Below are positions 3,546 through 5,050 of a stretch of 5,050 nucleotides of DNA, in pieces (position 1 is the first letter of the stretch; every line of letters begins with the position of its first letter). A program made the translations under genes and the position numbers. Location: the NCBI GenBank assembly GCA_900321945.1, contig ONXY01000033.1:1-5050 (forward strand). Reading direction: 5' to 3'. The notes beneath the pieces are model-generated. The model saw only the letters and a program-made list of their open reading frames with translations, made no database searches and was not told the origin of the DNA. The stretch comes from an uncultured Eubacteriales bacterium (GTDB lineage Bacteria; Bacillota_A; Clostridia; Christensenellales; Aristaeellaceae).

Positions 3546-5050
3546 ATGAACACCCAGACCGATCTGAGCCAGTTGAAAGCCGTCGCTTCCCGTATCCGGG
3601 AGATGCGGGAGATTATGGGCTGGACGCGGGAGGAAATGGCGGAGAAAACGGACGTGAGCCCGGCGGACTACGAGCTGTACGAAGCCGCCGCGGCCGACAT
3701 GCCGTTCACCTTCATCTACAAATCCGCGCAGGCTTTCAACATTGAGCTCACGGAGCTGCTGGAAGGGCACAACGCCTTCCTGTCCTCCTACACGGTGACC
3801 CGGCGCGGCAAGGGCGAATCCACGGCCCGGGAGGAGGGCATCGCCATTTCCAACCTGGCGCCGAAGTTCAAGGACAAGATCGCGGAGCCCTACTGGGTGC
3901 GGTACGAGTATTCCGAGAAAGCGCAGAACGAGCCGATTCACCTGACCACCCACCAGGGCCAGGAGTTCGACCTGATCCTGCACGGCAGCCTGAAGGTGCA
4001 GGTGGGCGACCACACGGAAATCCTGCACGAGGGCGACAGCATCTACTATAATTCCTCCCTTCCGCACGGCATGATCGCCGTGGACGGAAGCGACTGCGTG
4101 TTCTGCGCGGTCGTGCTCCCGGGCGAGGAGACGAAGACGGAGGAGGTCCGGCCGGCGGAGCCGCTGAAGGCCCGGGATACGGGGCACCTGATCGCGGAGA
4201 AGTTCGTCGACGCGACGGAGGACGCCGAGGGACGGCTGACCGCGATCCGCTTCCTGAACACGGACACCTTCAATTTCGGATTCGACATCGTGGACGGAAT
4301 CGCGCGGAAGGATCCGGAAAAGCTGGCCATGCTCTACGTGGACAAACACCATCAGGAGACCCGCTTCACCTTCAAGGACGTGAAGGACGCGTCCAACCAG
4401 TGCGCGAACTACTTCACGTCCCTGGGGATCAAGCGCGGCGACCGGGTGATGCTGGTGCTGAAGCGGCATTACCAGTTCTGGTTCGCCATGGTCGCGCTGC
4501 ATAAGCTCGGCGCCGTCGCCATCCCCGCGACCAACCAGCTGAAGGAGCACGACTTCGAGTACCGGTTCAACGCCGCCGGCGTCAGCGCCCTGATCTGCAC
4601 GGCGGACGGGGACACGGCGGAGATCGCCGAGCGGGCCGCTGCGAAATGTCCCAGCGTGAAGACGCTGATCATGGTCAACGGCACGCGGGAGGGCTGGCAC
4701 GATCTGAACACGGAGTATCCGCTGTTCTCCCGGCGCTACGTGCGGAAGCCGGACGCTTCCTGCGGAGACGAGACGGCGCTGATGTTCTTCACCTCCGGCA
4801 CCACCGGAAACCCGAAGATGGCGGCCCACAAGCACACCTACGCGCTGGGGCATTTCGTCACCGCCAGGTACTGGCACTGCTGCGAGCGCGACGGGCTGCA
4901 CTTCACGATCTCCGACACCGGCTGGGGCAAGTCCCTGTGGGGCAAGCTGTACGGCCAGTGGCTGTGCGAAGGCGCGGTCTTCGTATATGACTTTGACAAG
5001 TTTGACGCGGCGGACATCCTGCCGATGTTCAAGAAATACAATATCACGAC
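3546..5050 (+). CDS. HTH-cupin-acyl-CoA synthetase (AMP-forming) fusion, C-terminus beyond window
   Basis: One unbroken frame runs from ATG 3546 (AAAGGAG at 3532-3538, seven bases upstream) to the right edge, 501 codons without a stop. Residues about 10-74 are an XRE-type helix-turn-helix (SRIREMREIMGWTREEMAEK through LTELLEG). Residues about 119-195 are a cupin barrel: motif 1 has H132, H136, E140 and G147 (HLTTHQGQE), motif 2 G163, P173, H174 (EGDSIYY, LPHG). From about 240 on is an adenylate-forming domain with YxDxxxQETRFTFKDV-like start, the phosphate loop TSGTTGNPK (416-424) and DTGWGKSLWGKLYGQW (457-472), as in medium-chain/acetyl-CoA synthetase-like enzymes. These activate a carboxylic acid with ATP to acyl-AMP and then the CoA thioester. 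A whole synthetase would need about 250 more residues. The HTH-cupin pair normally forms a stand-alone regulator, so the fusion is unusual. T-box control links it to amino-acid supply. The acid substrate is not known. Confidence 0.92.
   Translation, partial: MNTQTDLSQLKAVASRIREMREIMGWTREEMAEKTDVSPADYELYEAAAADMPFTFIYKSAQAFNIELTELLEGHNAFLSSYTVTRRGKGESTAREEGIAISNLAPKFKDKIAEPYWVRYEYSEKAQNEPIHLTTHQGQEFDLILHGSLKVQVGDHTEILHEGDSIYYNSSLPHGMIAVDGSDCVFCAVVLPGEETKTEEVRPAEPLKARDTGHLIAEKFVDATEDAEGRLTAIRFLNTDTFNFGFDIVDGIARKDPEKLAMLYVDKHHQETRFTFKDVKDASNQCANYFTSLGIKRGDRVMLVLKRHYQFWFAMVALHKLGAVAIPATNQLKEHDFEYRFNAAGVSALICTADGDTAEIAERAAAKCPSVKTLIMVNGTREGWHDLNTEYPLFSRRYVRKPDASCGDETALMFFTSGTTGNPKMAAHKHTYALGHFVTARYWHCCERDGLHFTISDTGWGKSLWGKLYGQWLCEGAVFVYDFDKFDAADILPMFKKYNIT

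Noticed and set aside
3525..4901. 458-codon open frame on the minus strand
   Set aside because: It lies wholly antisense to the HTH-cupin-synthetase gene, crosses the T-box terminator, and has a composition (runs of V, R, H, L, G) typical of antisense frames in GC-rich genes. No domain is recognisable.

Overview
The window is GC-rich by eye, with Shine-Dalgarno sequences of the AGGAGG type, sigma-70/sigma-A promoters with 17-base spacers, and a complete T-box leader. Together these suggest a high-GC member of the Firmicutes, most likely a gut- or rumen-type Clostridia. No species can be named from the sequence alone. I see no tRNA, rRNA, CRISPR array or insertion sequence.

Layout. Four genes lie on the minus strand between 1 and 3088, and one large gene lies on the plus strand from 3546 past the right edge. 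Reading the minus strand in its own direction: (i) a TIM-barrel sugar isomerase/epimerase-like protein (3088-2234) with its own promoter; (ii) a small XRE-type DNA-binding protein (2083-1661) that starts with TTG, driven by a near-consensus promoter with a striking double palindrome just upstream; (iii) a PPP-type metallophosphatase (1664-954) with its own promoter and a clear intrinsic terminator; (iv) after a 355-base gap holding hairpins and a weak promoter candidate, the N-terminal 199 codons of a membrane sensor protein, probably a histidine kinase, cut by the left edge. The minus-strand genes look like separate transcription units that happen to sit in series, not one operon.

The most interesting part is the right third. 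A strong promoter (3227-3255) divergent from the isomerase gene starts a T-box riboswitch (about 3262-3525), with stem I, kink-turn, T-box core TGGTACCGCG, antiterminator and competing terminator all traceable base by base. The T-box does not precede an aminoacyl-tRNA synthetase or a classical amino-acid gene. It precedes a single open frame joining an XRE helix-turn-helix, a cupin and an AMP-forming acyl-CoA synthetase of the medium-chain/acetyl-CoA synthetase-like type. If the best-aligned specifier triplet (ATC, isoleucine) is right, the enzyme could activate a branched-chain acid such as 2-methylbutyrate for reductive conversion to isoleucine when charged tRNA runs low. That role is inference; the T-box and the domain fusion are read directly from the sequence.

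A second oddity is the XRE reading frame. It stays open through a perfect intrinsic terminator and through the promoter of the next gene, ending in a 4-base ATGA overlap with the phosphatase start, so its last 35-40 codons may be chance read-through.
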